Assembly (NCBI GenBank): GCA_037953625.1
Contig: CM075656.1
Span: 60,593,001-60,657,000, forward strand
From: Crotalaria pallida
Taxonomy: Eukaryota > Streptophyta > Magnoliopsida > Fabales > Fabaceae
Direction of reading: 5' to 3'
DNA length: 64,000 bases
Under the pieces are notes generated by a model, which did not search any database, had not been told where the DNA came from, and was given only the letters and a program-made list of their open reading frames with translations. A program made the translations under genes and the position numbers. Shown here piece by piece: positions 36,545 to 48,619 of this stretch (position 1 is its first letter; each line of letters starts with the position of its first letter).

Positions 36545-39500
36545 TATGAGAGTATTCTAAAGGCTTAGAATGGTCTAGGAATGTGTATTAGGACTTATAA
36601 GAACCATTAGAATGATACTAAACATTGCTTGGCACCCGAAGGGACTTAGAGGGTGTAGCATGAGTCCTTGGAGGTTCTAACAAGTGTAGAATGGTTAAGA
36701 GAGTAATCTAAAGGCTTAGAATGGTCTAGGAATGTGTAATAAGACATATACGAACATTTAGAATGACCCTAAACATTGCTTGGTACCCTAATGGACGTAA
36801 AGAGTGTAGGATGAGTCCTTGGAGGTTCTAACAAGTGTGGAATGGTTAAAAGAGTATTCTAAAGGCATAGAATGGTCTAGGAATGTGTATTAGGACTTAT
36901 AAGAACCATTAGAATGATCCTAAACATTGCTTGGTACCCCAAGGGACGTAGAGGGTGTAGCATGAGTCCTTGGAGGTTCTAACAAGTGTAGAATGGTTAT
37001 GAGAGTATTCTAAAGGCTTAGAATGGTCTAGGAATGTGTATTAGGATTTATAAGAACCATTAGAATGATCCTAAACATTGCTTGGTACCCCAAGGGACGT
37101 AGAGGGTGTAGCATGAGTCCTTGGAGGTTCTAACAAGTGTAGAATGGTTATGAGAGTATTCTAAAGGCTTAGAATGGTCTAGTAATGTGTATTAGGACTT
37201 ATAAGAACCATTTGAATGATCCTAAACATTGCTTGGTACCCCAAGGGACGGAGAGGGTGTAACATGAGTCCTTGGAGGTTCTAACAAGTGTAGAATGGTT
37301 ATGAGAGTATTCTAAAGACTTAGAATGGTCTAGGAATGTGTATTTTGACATATAAGAACCATTTGAACAATCCAAAACATTGCTTGGTACCCCAAGGGAC
37401 GTAGAGGGTGTAGCATGAGTCCTTGGAGGTTCTAACAAGTGTAGAATGGTTATGAGAGTATTCTAAAGGCTTAGAATGGTCTAGGAATGTGTATAAGGAC
37501 TTATAAGAACCATTAGAATGATCCTAATCATTGCTTGGTACCCCAAGGGATGCAGAGGGTGTAGCATGAGTCCTTGGAGGTTCTAACAAGTGTAGAATGG
37601 TTAAGAGAATATTCTAAAGGCTTAGAATGGTCTAAGAATGTGTATTAGGACTTAGAAGAACATTTAGAATGATCCTAAACATTGCTTGGTACCCCAAGGG
37701 ACGTAGAGGGTGTAACATGAGTCCTTGGAGGTTCTAACAAGTGTAGAATGGTTATGAGAGTATTCTAAAGACTTAGAATGGTCTAGGAATGTGTATTTTG
37801 ACATATAAGAACTATTTGAACAATCCAAAACATTGCTTGGTACCCCAAGGGACGTAGAGGGTGTAGCATGAGTCCTTGGAGGTTCTAACAAGTGTAGAAT
37901 GGTTATGAGAGTATTCTAAAGGCTTAGAATGGTCTAGGAATGTGTATTAGGACTTATAAGAACCATTAGAATGATCCTAAACATTGCTTGGTACCCCAAG
38001 GGACGTAGAGGGTGTAACATGAGTCCTTGGAGGTTCTAACAAGTGTAGAATGGTTATGAGAGTATTCTAAAGACTTAGAATGCTCTAGGAATGTGTATTT
38101 TGACATATAAGAACCATTTGAACAATCCAAAACATTGCTTGGTACCCCAAGGGACGCAGAGGGTGTAGCATGAGTCCTTGGAGGTTCTAACAAGTTTAGA
38201 ATGGTTATGAGAGTATTCTAAAGGCTTAGAATGGTCTAGGAATGTGTATTAGGACTTATAAGAACCATTAGAATGATCCTAAACATTGCTTGGTACCCCA
38301 AGGGACGGAGAGGGTGTAACATGAGTCCTTGGAGGTTCTAACAAGTGTAGAATGGTTATGAGAGTATTCTAAAGACATAGAATGGTCTAGGAATGTGTAT
38401 TTTGACATATAAGAACCATTTGAACAATCCAAAACATTGCTTGGTACCCCAAGGGACGTAGAGGGTGTAGCATGAGTCCTTGGAGGTTCTAACAAGTGTA
38501 GAATGGTTATGAGAGTATTCTAAAGACTTAGAATGGTCTAGGAATGTGTATTTTGACATATAAGAACCATTTGAACAATCCAAAACATTGCTTGGTACCC
38601 CAAGGGACGTAGAGGGTGTAGCATGAGTCCTTGGAGGTTCTAACAAGTGTAGAATGGTTATGAGAGTATTCTAAAGACTTAGAATGGTCTAGGAATGTGT
38701 ATTTTGACATATAAGAACCATTTGAACAATCCAAAACATTGCTTGGTACCCCAAGGGACGCAGAGGGTGTAGCATGAGTCCTTGGAGGTTCTAACAAGTT
38801 TAGAATGGTTATGAGAGTATTCTAAAGGCTTAGAATGGTCTAGGAATGTGTATTAGGACTTATAAGAACCATTAGAATGATCCTAAACATTGCTTGGTAC
38901 CCCAAGGGATGCAGAGGGTGTAGCATGAGTCCTTGGAGGTTCTAACAAGTGTAGAATGGTTAAGAGAATATTCTAAAGGCTTAGAATGGTCTAAGAATGT
39001 GTATTAGGACTTAGAAGAACATTTAGAATGATCCTAAACATTGCTTGGTACCCCAAGGGACGTAGAGGGTGTAACATGAGTCCTTGGAGGTTCTAACAAG
39101 TGTAGAATGGTTATGAGAGTATTCTAAAGACTTAGAATGGTCTAGGAATGTGTATTTTGACATATAAGAACCATTTGAACAATACAAAACATTGCTTGGT
39201 ACCCCAAGGGACGTAGAGGGTGTAGCATGAGTCCTTGGAGGTTCTAACAAGTGTAGAATGGTTATGAGAGTATTCTAAAGGCTTAGAACGGTCTACGAAT
39301 GTGTATAAGGACTTATAAGAACCATTAGAATGATCCTAATCATTGCTTGGTACCCCAAGGGATGCAGAGGGTGTAGCATGAGTCCTTGGAGGTTCTAACA
39401 AGTGTAGAATGGTTAAGAGAATATTCTAAAGGCTTAGAATGGTCTAAGAATGTGTATTAGGACTTAGAAGAACATTTAGAATGATCCTAAACATTGCTTG

Positions 39501-41074
39501 GTACCCCAAGGGACGGAGAGGGTGTAACATGAGTCCTTGGAGGTTCTAACAAGTGTAGAATGGTTATGAGAGTATTCTAAAGACTTAGAATGGTCTAGGA
39601 ATGTGTATTTTGACATATAAGAACCATTTGAACAATCCAAAACATTGCTTGGTACCCCAAGGGACGTAGAGGGTGTAGCATGAGTCCTTGGAGGTTCTAA
39701 CAAGTGTAGAATGGTTATGAGAGTATTCTAAAGGCTTAGAATGGTCTAGGAATGTGTATAAGGACTTATAAGAACCATTAGAATGATCCTAATCATTGCT
39801 TGGTACCCCAAGGGATGCAGAGGGTGTAGCATGAGTCCTTGGAGGTTCTAACAAGTGTAGAATGGTTAAGAGAATATTCTAAAGGCTTAGAATGGTCTAA
39901 GAATGTGTATTAGGACTTAGAAGAACATTTAGAATGATCCTAAACATTGCTTGGTACCCCAAGGGACGTAGAGGGTGTAACATGAGTCCTTGGAGGTTCT
40001 AACAAGTGTAGAATGGTTATGAGAGTATTCTAAAGACTTAGAATGGTCTAGGAATGTGTATTTTGACATATAAGAACTATTTGAACAATCCAAAACATTG
40101 CTTGGTACCCCAAGGGACGTAGAGGGTGTAGCATGAGTCCTTGGAGGTTCTAACAAGTGTAGAATGGTTATGAGAGTATTCTAAAGGCTTAGAATGGTCT
40201 AGGAATGTGTATTAGGACTTATAAGAACCATTAGAATGATCCTAAACATTGCTTGGTACCCCAAGGGACGTAGAGGGTGTAACATGAGTCCTTGGAGGTT
40301 CTAACAAGTGTAGAATGGTTATGAGAGTATTCTAAAGACTTAGAATGCTCTAGGAATGTGTATTTTGACATATAAGAACCATTTGAACAATCCAAAACAT
40401 TGCTTGGTACCCCAAGGGACGCAGAGGGTGTAGCATGAGTCCTTGGAGGTTCTAACAAGTTTAGAATGGTTATGAGAGTATTGTAAAGGCTTAGAATGGT
40501 CTAGGAATGTGTATTAGGACTTATAAGAACCATTAGAATGATCCTAAACATTGCTTGGTACCCCAAGGGACGGAGAGGGTGTAACATGAGTCCTTGGAGG
40601 TTCTAACAAGTGTAGAATGGTTATGAGAGTATTCTAAAGACATAGAATGGTCTAGGAATGTGTATTTTGACATATAAGAACCATTTGAACAATCCAAAAC
40701 ATTGCTTGGTACCCCAAGGGACGTAGAGGGTGTAGCATGAGTCCTTGGAGGTTCTAACAAGTGTAGAATGGTTATGAGAGTATTCTAAAGACTTAGAATG
40801 GTCTAGGAATGTGTATTTTGACATATAAGAACCATTTGAACAATCCAAAACATTGCTTGGTACCCCAAGGGACGTAGAGGGTGTAGCATGAGTCCTTGGA
40901 GGTTCTAACAAGTGTAGAATGGTTATGAGAGTATTCTAAAGGCTTAGAATGGTCTAGGAATGTGTATAAGGATTTATAAGAACCATTAGAATGATCCTAA
41001 ACATTGCTTGGTACCCCAAGGGACGTAGAGGGTGTAGCATGAGTCCTTGGAGGTTCTAACAAGTGTAGAATGGT
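36545..41074. repeat. 30-mer HOR, copy 2 (4530 bp)
   Basis: It follows copy 1 at an offset of 4530 through about 40319, with the same private markers (AATACAAAAC near 39182, AACGGTCTACG near 39287). One difference is GACGCAGAG near 38153 against GACGTAGAG near 33623. In the last part, copy 1 has E At E Ac E where copy 2 has E Ac E, then continues Ac Ac and an a-like monomer (40924) with GTATAAGGATTT. The equal total length is therefore partly coincidental. Confidence 0.87.
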
Positions 41075-42282
41075 TATGAGAGTATTCTAAAGGCTTAGAA
41101 TGGTCTAGTAATGTGTATTAGGACTTATAAGAACCATTTGAATGATCCTAAACATTGCTTGGTACCCCAAGGGACGGAGAGGGTGTAACATGAGTCCTTG
41201 GAGGTTCTAACAAGTGTAGAATGGTTATGAGAGTATTCTAAAGACTTAGAATGGTCTAGGAATGTGTATTTTGACATATAAGAACCATTTGAACAATCCA
41301 AAACATTGCTTGGTACCCCAAGGGACGTAGAGGGTGTAGCATGAGTCCTTGGAGGTTCTAACAAGTGTAGAATGGTTATGAGAGTATTCTAAAGGCTTAG
41401 AATGGTCTAGGAATGTGTATAAGGACTTATAAGAACCATTAGAATGATCCTAATCATTGCTTGGTACCCCAAGGGATGCAGAGGGTGTAGCATGAGTCCT
41501 TGGAGGTTCTAACAAGTGTGGAATGGTTAAGAGAATATTCTAAAGGCTTAGAATGGTCTAAGAATGTGTATTAGGACTTAGAAGAACATTTAGAATGATC
41601 CTAAACATTGCTTGGTACCCCAAGGGACGTAGAGGGTGTAACATGAGTCCTTGGAGGTTCTAACAAGTGTAGAATGGTTATGAGAGTATTCTAAAGACTT
41701 AGAATGGTCTAGGAATGTGTATTTTGACATATAAGAACTATTTGAACAATCCAAAACATTGCTTGGTACCCCAAGGGACGTAGAGGGTGTAGCATGAGTC
41801 CTTGGAGGTTCTAACAAGTGTAGAATGGTTATGAGAGTATTCTAAAGGCTTAGAATGGTCTAGGAATGTGTATTAGGACTTATAAGAACCATTAGAATGA
41901 TCCTAAACATTGCTTGGTACCCCAAGGGACGTAGAGGGTGTAGCATGAGTCCTTGGAGGTTCTAACAAGTGTAGAATGGTTATGAGAGTATTCTAAAGGC
42001 TTAGAATGGTCTAGGAATGTGTATAAGGACTTATAAGAACCATTAGAATGATCCTAATCATTGCTTGGTACCCCAAGGGATGCAGAGGGTGTAGCATGAG
42101 TCCTTGGAGGTTCTAACAAGTGTAGAATGGTTAAGAGAATATTCTAAAGGCTTAGAATGGTCTAAGAATGTGTATTAGGACTTAGAAGAACATTTAGAAT
42201 GATCCTAAACATTGCTTGGTACCCCAAGGGACGTAGAGGGTGTAACATGAGTCCTTGGAGGTTCTAACAAGTGTAGAATGGT
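41075..42282. repeat. L-Ac-B-F-At-E-B-F block (8 monomers)
   Basis: The first six monomers match 37149-38054 at an offset of 3926 bp (26 x 151). The E at 41830 then carries a GTAGC tail and is followed by another B-F pair (41981 and 42132). GTGTGGAATGG near 41517 is a private change. Confidence 0.8.
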
Positions 42283-43640
42283 TATGAGAGTATTCTAAAG
42301 GCTTAGAATGGTCTAGGAATGTGTATTAGGACTTATAAGAACCATTAGAATGATCCAAAACATTGCTTGGTACCCCAAGGGATGTAGAGGGTGTAACATG
42401 AGTCCTTGGAGGTTCTAACAAGTGTAGAATGGTTATGAGAGTATTCTAAAGACTTAGAATGGTCTAGGAATGTGTATTTTGACATATAAGAACCATTTGA
42501 ACAATCCAAAACATTGCTTGGTACCCCAAGGGACGGAGAGGGTGTAGCATGAGTCCTTGGAGGTTCTAACAAGTGTAGAATGGTTATGAGAGTATTCTAA
42601 AGGCTTAGAATGGTCTAGGAATGTGATTAGGACTTAGAAGAACCATTAGAATGATCCAAAACATTGCTTGGTACCCCAAGGGACGGAGAGGGTGTAACAT
42701 GAGTCCTTGGAGGTTCTAACAAGTGTAGAATGGTTATGAGAGTATTCTAAAGACTTAGAATGGTCTCGGAATGTGTATTTTGACATATAAGAACCATTTG
42801 AACAATCCAAAACATTGCTTGGTACCCCAAGGGACGTAGAGGGTGTAGCATGAGTCCTTGGAGGTTCTAACAGGTGTAGAATGGTTATGAGAGTATTCTA
42901 AAGGCTTAGAATGGTCTAGGAATGTGTATAAGGACTTATAAGAACCATTAGAATGATCCTAATCATTGCTTGGTACCCCAAGGGACGTAGAGGGTGTAAC
43001 ATGAGTCCTTGGAGGTTCTAACAAGTATAGAATGGTTATGAGAGTATTCTAAAGGCATAGAATGGTCTAGGAATGTGTATTAGGAATTATAAGAACCATT
43101 AGTATGATCCTAAACAATTCTTGGTACCCCAAGGGACGCAGAGGGTGTAGCATGAGTCCTTGGAGGTTCTAACAAGTGTAGAATGGTTATGAGAGTATTC
43201 TAAAGGCTTAGAATGGTCTAGGAATGTGTATAAGGACTTATAAGAACCATTAGAATGATCCTAATCATTGCTTGGTACCCCAAGGGATGCAGAGGGTGTA
43301 GCATGAGTCCTTGGAGGTTCTAACAAGTGTAGAATGGTTAAGAGAATATTCTAAAGGCTTAGAATGGTCTAAGAATGTGTATTAGGACTTAGAAGAACAT
43401 TTAGAATGATCCTAAACATTGCTTGGTACCCCAAGGGACGTAGAGGGTGTAACATGAGTCCTTGGAGGTTCTAACAAGTGTAGAATGGTTATGAGAGTAT
43501 TCTAAAGACTTAGAATGGTCTAGGAATGTGTATTTTGACATATAAGAACTATTTGAACAATCCAAAACATTGGTTGGTACCCCAAGGGACGTAGAGGGTG
43601 TAGCATGAGTCCTTAGAGGTTCTAACAAGTGTAGAATGGT
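42283..43640. repeat. Second copy of the 29903-31260 segment
   Basis: Order E* Ac J Ac B C B F At, as at 29903-31260, offset about 12380 bp. Shared markers are GGGATGTAG with E*, GACGGAG in Ac, TCCAAAAC in J, AACAGGTG after the second Ac, and ATTGGTTGG in At. Differences include TCTCGG near 42766, AGTATAG near 43026, AGGAATTATA near 43083 and CCTTAGAGG near 43612. The two copies are separated by the whole 30-mer array. Confidence 0.85.
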
Positions 43641-45148
43641 TATGAGAGTATTCTAAAGGCTTAGAATGGTCTAGGAATGTGATTAGGACTTAGAAGAACC
43701 ATTAGAATGATCCTAAACATTGCTTGGTACCCCAAGGGTCGGAGAGGGTGTAACATGAGTCCTTGGAGGTTCTAACAAGTGTAGAATGGTTATGAGAGTA
43801 TTCTAAAGACATAGAATGGTCTAGGAATGTGTATTTTGACATATAAGAACCATTTGAACAATCCAAAACATTGCTTGGTACCCCAAGGGACGTAGAGGGT
43901 GTAGCATGAGTCCTTGGAGGTTCTAACAAGTGTAGAATGGTTATGAGAGTATTCTAAAGGCTTAGAATGGTCTAGGAATGTGTATAAGGACTTATAAGAA
44001 CCATTAGAATGATCCTAATCATTGCTTGGTACCCCAAGGGACGTAGAGGGTGTAACATGAGTCCTTGGAGGTTCTAACAAGTGTAGAATGGTTATGAGAG
44101 TATTCTAAAGGCATAGAATGGTCTAGGAATGTGTATTAGGAATTATAAGAACCATTAGTATGATCCTAAACAATTCTTGGTACCCCAAGGGACGCAGAGG
44201 GTGTAGCATGAGTCCTTGGAGGTTTTAACAAGTGTAGAATGGTTATGAGAGTATTCTAAAGGCTTAGAATGGTCTAGGAATGTGTATAAGGACTTATAAG
44301 AACCATTAGAATGATCCTAATCATTGCTTGGTACCCCAAGGGATGCAGAGGGTGTAGCATGAGTCCTTGGAGGTTCTAACAAGTGTAGAATGGTTAAGAG
44401 AATATTCTAAAGGCTTAGAATGGTCTAAGAATGTGTATTAGGACTTAGAAGAACATTTAGAATGATCCTAAACATTGCTTGGTACCCCAAGGGACGTAGA
44501 GGGTGTAACATGAGTCCTTGGAGGTTCTAACAAGTGTAGAATGGTTATGAGAGTATTCTAAAGACTTAGAATGGTCTAGGAATGTGTATTTTGACATATA
44601 AGAACTATTTGAACAATCCAAAACATTGGTTGGTACCCCAAGGGACGTAGAGGGTGTAGCATGAGTCCTTAGAGGTTCTAACAAGTGTAGAATGGTTATG
44701 AGAGTATTCTAAAGGCTTAGAATGGTCTAGGAATGTGATTAGGACTTAGAAGAACCATTAGAATGATCCTAAACATTGCTTGGTACCCCAAGGGTCGGAG
44801 AGGGTGTAACATGAGTCCTTGGAGGTTCTAACAAGTGTAGAATGGTTATGAGAGTATTCTAAAGACATAGAATGGTCTAGGAATGTGTATTTTGACATAT
44901 AAGAACCATTTGAACAATCCAAAACATTGCTTGGTACCCCAAGGGACGTAGAGGGTGTAGCATGAGTCCTTGGAGGTTCTAACAAGTGTAGAATGGTTAT
45001 GAGAGTATTCTAAAGGCTTAGAATGGTCTAGGAATGTGTATAAGGACTTATAAGAACCATTAGAATGATCCTAATCATTGCTTGGTACCCCAAGGGACGT
45101 AGAGGGTGTAACATGAGTCCTTGGAGGTTCTAACAAGTGTAGAATGGT
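43037..45148. repeat. 7-mer tandem duplication C-B-F-At-J-Ac-B, two copies of 1056 bp
   Basis: Copies are 43037-44092 and 44093-45148. Shared private changes are AGGAATTATA in C, ATTGGTTGG and CCTTAGAGG in At, GGGTCGGAG in J (near 43737 and 44793) and GACATAG in Ac. Copy 2 has GGTTTTAAC near 44221. The unit is 7 x 151 - 1 because J is 150 bp. Confidence 0.9.
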
Positions 45149-46959
45149 TATGAGAGTATTCTAAAGGCTTAGAATGGTCTAGGAATGTGTATTAGGACTT
45201 ATAAGAACCATTAGAATGATACTAAACATTGCTTGGCACCCGAAGGGACTTAGAGGGTGTAGCATGAGTCCTTGGAGGTTCTAACAAGTGTAGAATGGTT
45301 AAGAGAGTAATCTAAAGGCTTAGAATGGTCTAGGAATGTGTAATAAGACATATACGAACATTTAGAATGACCCTAAACATTGCTTGGTACCCTAATGGAC
45401 GTAAAGAGTGTAGGATGAGTCCTTGGAGGTTCTAACAAGTGTAGAATGGTTAAGAGAGTATTCTAAAGGCATAGAATGGTCTAGGAATGTGTATTAGGAC
45501 TTATAAGAACCATTAGAATGATCCTAAACATTGCTTGGTACCCCAAGGGACGTAGAGGGTGTAGCATGAGTCCTTGGAGGTTCTAACAAGTGTAGAATGG
45601 TTATGAGAGTATTCTAAAGGCTTAGAATGGTCTAGGAATGTGTATTAGGATTTATAAGAACCATTAGAATGATCCTAAACATTGCTTGGTACCCCAAGGG
45701 ACGTAGAGGGTGTAGCATGAGTCCTTGGAGGTTCTAACAAGTGTAGAATGGTTATGAGAGTATTCTAAAGGCTTAGAATGGTCTAGTAATGTGTATTAGG
45801 ACTTATAAGAACCATTTGAATGATCCTAAACATTGCTTGGTACCCCAAGGGACGGAGAGGGTGTAACATGAGTCCTTGGAGGTTCTAACAAGTGTAGAAT
45901 GGTTATGAGAGTATTCTAAAGACTTAGAATGGTCTAGGAATGTGTATTTTGACATATAAGAACCATTTGAACAATCCAAAACATTGCTTGGTACCCCAAG
46001 GGACGTAGAGGGTGTAGCATGAGTCCTTGGAGGTTCTAACAAGTGTAGAATGGTTATGAGAGTATTCTAAAGGCTTAGAATGGTCTAGGAATGTGTATTA
46101 AGACATATACGAACATTTAGAATGACCCTAAACATTGCTTGGTACCCTAATGGACGTAAAGAGTGTAGGATGAGTCCTTGGAGGTTCTAACAAGTGTAGA
46201 ATGGTTAAGAGAGTATTCTAAAGGCTTAGAATGGTCTAGGAAAGTGTATTAGGACTTATAAGAACCATTAGAATGATCCTAAACATTGCTTGGTACCCCA
46301 AGGGACGTAGAGGGTGTAGCATGAGTCCTTGGAGGTTCTAACAAGTGTAGAATGGTTATGAGAGTATTCTAAAGGCTTAGAATGGTCTAGGAATGTGTAT
46401 TAGGATTTATAAGAACCATTAGAATGATCCTAAACATTGCTTGGTACCCCAAGGGATGTAGAGGGTGTAGCATGAGTCCTTGGAGGTTCTAACAAGTGTA
46501 GAATGGTTATGAGAGTATTCTAAAGGCTTAGAATGGTCTAGTAATGTGTGTTAGGACTTATAAGAACCATTTGAATGATCCTAAACATTGCTTGGTACCC
46601 CAAGGGACGGAGAGGGTGTAACATGAGTCCTTGGAGGTTCTAACAAGTGTAGAATGGTTATGAGAGTATTCTAAAGACTTAGAATGGTCTAGGAATGTGT
46701 ATTTTGACATATAAGAACCATTTGAACAATCCAAAACATTGCTTGGTACCCCAAGGGACGTAGAGGGTGTAGCATGAGTCCTTGGAGGTTCTAACAAGTG
46801 TAGAATGGTTATGAGAGTATTCTAAAGGCTTAGAATGGTCTAGGAATGTGATTAGGACTTAGAAGAACCATTAGAATGATCCTAAACATTGCTTGGTACC
46901 CCAAGGGACGGAGAGGGTGTAACATGAGTCCTTGGAGGTTCTAACAAGTGTAGAATGGT
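45149..46959. repeat. G-H pair followed by a 5-mer duplication C/E-E-L-Ac-D/J
   Basis: After G (45149) and H (45300), two related 5-mers follow. The first is C E L Ac D (45451-46205). The second is E E L Ac J (46206-46959), where the second E has GGATTTATAAG in both. The first and last slots differ, so the duplication is older or patched. Private changes are GGAAAGTGTATT near 46240, GTGTGTTAGG near 46548 and GGGATGTAG near 46454. This is a further copy of the B-G-H-C-E-L-Ac cassette of 28695-29751. Confidence 0.8.
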
Positions 46960-48619
46960 TATGAGAGTATTCTAAAGACTTAGAATGGTCTAGGAATGTG
47001 TATTTTGACATATAAGAACCATTTGAACAATCCAAAACATTGCTTGGTACCCCAAGGGACGTAGAGGGTGTAGCATGAGTCTTTGGAGGTTCTAACAAGT
47101 GTAGAATGGTTATGAGAGTATTCTAAAGGCTTAGAATGGTCTAGGAATGTGTATAAGGACTTATAAGAACCATTAGAATGATCCTAATCATTGCTTGGTA
47201 CCCCAAGGGACGTAGAGGGTGTAACATGAGTCCTTGGATGTTCTAACAAGTGTAGAATGGTTATGAGAGTATTCTAAAGGCTTAGAATGGTCTAGGAATG
47301 TGTATTAGGACTTATAAGAACCATTAGAATGATACTAAACATTACTTGGCACCCGAAGGGACTTAGTGGGTGTAGCATGAGTCCTTGGAGGTTCTAACTA
47401 GTATAGAATGGTTAAGAGATTAATCTAAAGGCTTAGAATGGTATAGGAATGTGTAATAAGACATATACGAACATTTAGAATGACCCTAAACATTGCTTGG
47501 TACCCTAATGGACGTAAAGAGTGTAGGATGAGTCCTTGGAGGTTCTAACAAGTGTAGAATGGTTAAGAGAGTATTCTAAAGGCTTAGAATGGTCTAGGAA
47601 TGTGTATTAGGACTTATAAGAACCATTAGAATGATCCTAAACATTGCTTGGTACCCCAAGGGACGTAGAGGGTGTAGCATGAGTCCTTGGAGGTTCTAAC
47701 AAGTGTAGAATGGTTATGAGAGTATTCTAAAGGCTTAGAATGGTCTAGGAATGTGTATTAGGACTTATAAGAACCATTAGAATGATCCTAAACATTGCTT
47801 GGTACCCCAAGGGACGGAGAGGGTGTAGCATGAGTCCTTGGAGGTTCTAACAAGTGTAGAATGGTTATGAGAGTATTCTAAAGACTTAGAATGGTCTAGG
47901 AATGTGTATTTTGACATATAAGAACCATTTGAACAATCCAAAACATTGCTTGGTACCCCAAGGGACGTAGAGGGTGTAGCATGAGTCTTTGGAGGTTCTA
48001 ACAAGTGTAGAATGGTTATGAGAGTATTCTAAAGGCTTAGAATGGTCTAGGAATGTGTATAAGGACTTATAAGAACCATTAGAATGATCCTAATCATTGC
48101 TTGGTACCCCAAGGGACGTAGAGGGTGTAACATGAGTCCTTGGAGGTTCTAACAAGTGTAGAATGGTTATAAGAGTATTCTAAAGGCTTAGAATGGTCTA
48201 GGAATGTGTATTAGGACTTATAAGAACCATTAGAATGATACTAAACATTGCTTGGAACCCAATGGACGTAAAGAGTGTAGGATGAGTCCTTGGAGGTTCT
48301 AACAAGTGTAGAATGGTTAAGAGAGTATTCTAAAGGCATAGAATGGTCTAGGAATGTGTATTAGGACTTATAAGAACCATTAGTATGATCCTAAACAATT
48401 CTTGGTACCCCAAGGGACGTAGAGGGTGTAGCATGAGTCCTTCGAGGTTCTAACAAGTGTAGAATGGTTATGAGAGTATTCTAAAGGCTTAGAATGGTCT
48501 AGGAATGTGTATAAGGAGTTATAAGAACCATTAGAATGATCCTAATCATTGCTTGGTACCCCAAGGGACGTAGAGGGTGTAACATGAGTCCTTGGAGGTT
48601 CTAACAAGTGTAGAATGGT
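46960..48619. repeat. Mosaic of 6-mer related units around 47 kb
   Basis: Order: Ac B G H E, then E Ac B G2 C B (47715-48619, 905 bp). GAGTCTTTGG marks the Ac monomers at 46960, 47866 and 48771, spaced 906 and 905 bp. The G at 47262 and the H at 47413 are unusually diverged (ATTACTTGG, TTAGTGGG, AACTAGTATAG, GAGATTAATC, GGTATAGG), the most private changes I saw in any pair. Confidence 0.8.
48168..48317 (+). repeat. Chimeric monomer G2, G front joined to H/D tail (150 bp)
   Basis: The front has GATACTAAACATTGC of G. From GGAACCCAATGG onward it has the D/H tail (ACGTAAAGAG, GTAGGATG). Elsewhere G is always followed by H. Here G2 stands in place of the G-H pair, so one monomer has been lost and the join lies at about positions 87-97. 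The join is marked by GGAACCC, matching neither parent exactly, and one missing base. Confidence 0.85.
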
